Source: Listeria marthii FSL S4-120
Lineage (GTDB): Bacteria > Bacillota > Bacilli > Lactobacillales > Listeriaceae
Assembly: GCA_000183865.1 (NCBI GenBank)
Contig: CM001047.1
Location: forward strand, 2,215,438-2,222,411
Direction: 5' to 3'
Length of the DNA stretch: 6,974 nucleotides
Both the position numbers and the translations under genes were made by a program. Below are positions 6,043-6,974 of the stretch, piece after piece; positions within the stretch are counted from its first letter, which is position 1; each line of letters starts with the position of its first letter. The notes beneath the pieces were generated by a model. It searched no databases and was not told where the DNA came from. It was given only the letters and a program-made list of their open reading frames with translations.

Positions 6043-6077
6043 AGTTATTGTGTTAAGCGGGAATTATTCCAACAACT

Positions 6078-6083
6078 AAGGAG
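6078..6083 (+). promoter_or_regulatory. Ribosome binding site of prsA with long spacing
   Basis: AAGGAG lies 13 bases before the ATG at 6097, longer than the usual 5-10. An in-frame GTG at 6085 is only one base from the site and cannot be the start, and the signal peptide begins properly at the ATG, so the ATG is kept. Confidence 0.7.
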
Positions 6084-6096
6084 TGTGTTTTATTTA

Positions 6097-6974
6097 ATGA
6101 AGAAGAAATTAATTCTTGGACTTGTCATGGTTATGGCATTGTTCAGTCTAGCAGCGTGCGGTGGCGGCGGAAATGTCGTTAAGACAGATTCTGGCGATGT
6201 AACAAAAGACGAACTTTATGATGCTATGAAAGATAAATATGGTTCTGAATTCGTACAACAACTTACTTTCGAAAAAGTCCTTAGCGATAAATACAAAGTA
6301 AGCGATGAAGATGTTGACAAAAAATTCAACGAGTACAAATCACAATACGGAGATCAATTCTCTGCAGTGTTAGCTCAAAGTGGCTTAACTGAGAAATCAT
6401 TCAAAAGCCAACTTAAATACAACATGTTAGTACAAAAAGCGACAGAAGCTAATACAGATACTAGCGATAAAGCATTAAAAGAATACTACAAAACTTGGCA
6501 ACCAGATATCACTGTAAGCCACATTTTAGTAGCTGATGAAAACAAAGCCAAAGAAGTTGAACAAAAACTAAAAGATGGCGCTAAATTTGCAGATTTAGCG
6601 AAAGAATATTCTACTGATACTGCTACAAAAGAAAACGGCGGTAAATTAGAGCCATTCGGTCCTGGTAAAATGGATCCAGCATTTGAAAAAGCAGCTTATG
6701 CCCTTAAAAACAAAGGCGACATCAGCGCTCCAGTAAAAACACAATACGGATACCACATCATCCAAATGGACGAACCGGCTACAAAAACTACTTTTGATAA
6801 AGATAAGAAAGCTGTAAAAGAATCTTATCTTCAGTCTCAATTAACTACTGAGAACATGCAAAAAACACTTAAAAAAGTATACAAAGATGCTAACGTAAAA
6901 GTAGAAGACAAAGACTTGAAAGATGCTTTCAAAGATTTTGACGGTTCTTCATCTGATTCCGATTCATCTAAATA
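6097..6974 (+). CDS. prsA: Foldase lipoprotein PrsA (PrsA2-like), stop codon cut by window edge
   Basis: Extracytoplasmic lipoprotein that helps secreted proteins fold after translocation. Residues 1-20 are a lipoprotein signal (basic MKKK, hydrophobic core, lipobox LAAC), with Cys21 to be lipidated after cleavage. A chaperone-type N-terminal region (about 22-135) precedes a parvulin PpiC domain (about 137-227) with ITVSHILV, GGKLEPFGPGKM and YGYHIIQMD. A charged helical C-terminal region then ends in a Ser/Asp tail from about 284. The 292 sense codons end in K followed by TA, so the stop is almost certainly completed by the next base; I recall 293 residues for L. monocytogenes PrsA2, with one more Ser in the tail. 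That protein is needed for activity and stability of secreted virulence factors such as listeriolysin O and the phospholipase PlcB; whether this strain has them is not visible. Confidence 0.96.
   Translation, partial: MKKKLILGLVMVMALFSLAACGGGGNVVKTDSGDVTKDELYDAMKDKYGSEFVQQLTFEKVLSDKYKVSDEDVDKKFNEYKSQYGDQFSAVLAQSGLTEKSFKSQLKYNMLVQKATEANTDTSDKALKEYYKTWQPDITVSHILVADENKAKEVEQKLKDGAKFADLAKEYSTDTATKENGGKLEPFGPGKMDPAFEKAAYALKNKGDISAPVKTQYGYHIIQMDEPATKTTFDKDKKAVKESYLQSQLTTENMQKTLKKVYKDANVKVEDKDLKDAFKDFDGSSSDSDSSK

Noticed and set aside
6043..6056. Second PrfA-box reading using the TGTTAA half-site at 6051-6056
   Set aside because: The right half is perfect but the left half (AGTTAT) matches at none of six positions, and a -10 at the proper distance would fall on the ribosome binding site.
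6646..6840. Minus-strand open frame inside prsA
   Set aside because: Fully antisense to the conserved parvulin and C-terminal part of PrsA, with no recognisable domain; a by-product of prsA codon use.
1..6974. Mobile element, CRISPR array, toxin-antitoxin or phage-defence module
   Set aside because: All genes are recognisable core genes with similar composition. I see no spaced direct repeats, transposase, integrase or terminal inverted repeats.

Overview
The window looks like the chromosome of a low-GC Gram-positive of the genus Listeria (sensu stricto group, close to L. monocytogenes or L. innocua). Residues I recall as functional in L. monocytogenes CpfC (HemH) and in the haem-degrading enzyme Isd-LmHde (Lmo2213) fall at exactly the same numbered positions here. 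The gene order hemH-hemE / hmoB / ecsB-ecsA / hit-yhaH / DUF3267-type gene / prsA also fits what I remember of the lmo2211-lmo2219 region. A few residues in HemH and PrsA seem to differ from the EGD-e proteins I remember, so I do not assign a species. This is conserved core genome: I see no mobile elements, CRISPR, tRNA or rRNA.

Layout. (1) Positions 1-1583, minus strand: a haem-biosynthesis operon, hemE followed by hemH. The two overlap by one base (TAATG), and hemH runs off the left edge. (2) Positions 1781-2284, plus strand: a divergent HmoB/IsdG-type haem-degrading monooxygenase, separated from hemE by a 197-nt control region. (3) Positions 2323-4282, minus strand: ecsA-ecsB, an ABC transporter whose Bacillus counterpart affects the RasP intramembrane protease, secretion and competence. 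No ecsC follows. ecsB instead ends in a bidirectional terminator shared with hmoB. (4) Positions 4443-5258, plus strand: hit (HIT-family nucleotide hydrolase/transferase) and yhaH (YtxH-like membrane-anchored coiled-coil protein), probably one transcript, ending in a hairpin terminator. (5) Positions 5441-5980, plus strand: a multi-pass membrane protein resembling the DUF3267 putative zincin family, with its HExxH motif changed to HKLLH. It has its own good sigma-A-type promoter. (6) Positions 6097-6974, plus strand: prsA (prsA2-like), a foldase lipoprotein, complete except that the window stops one base short of the probable stop codon.

Two themes stand out. Haem synthesis and haem breakdown sit head to head, so the shared 197-nt spacer could balance them. 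The right half gathers genes for envelope and secreted-protein quality control (EcsAB, YhaH, a zincin-like membrane protein, PrsA). I see no wholly new system. The most useful second looks are the altered zincin motif, a PrfA-box-like palindrome upstream of prsA, and the ecsA start, which the ribosome binding site places two codons downstream of the first ATG.
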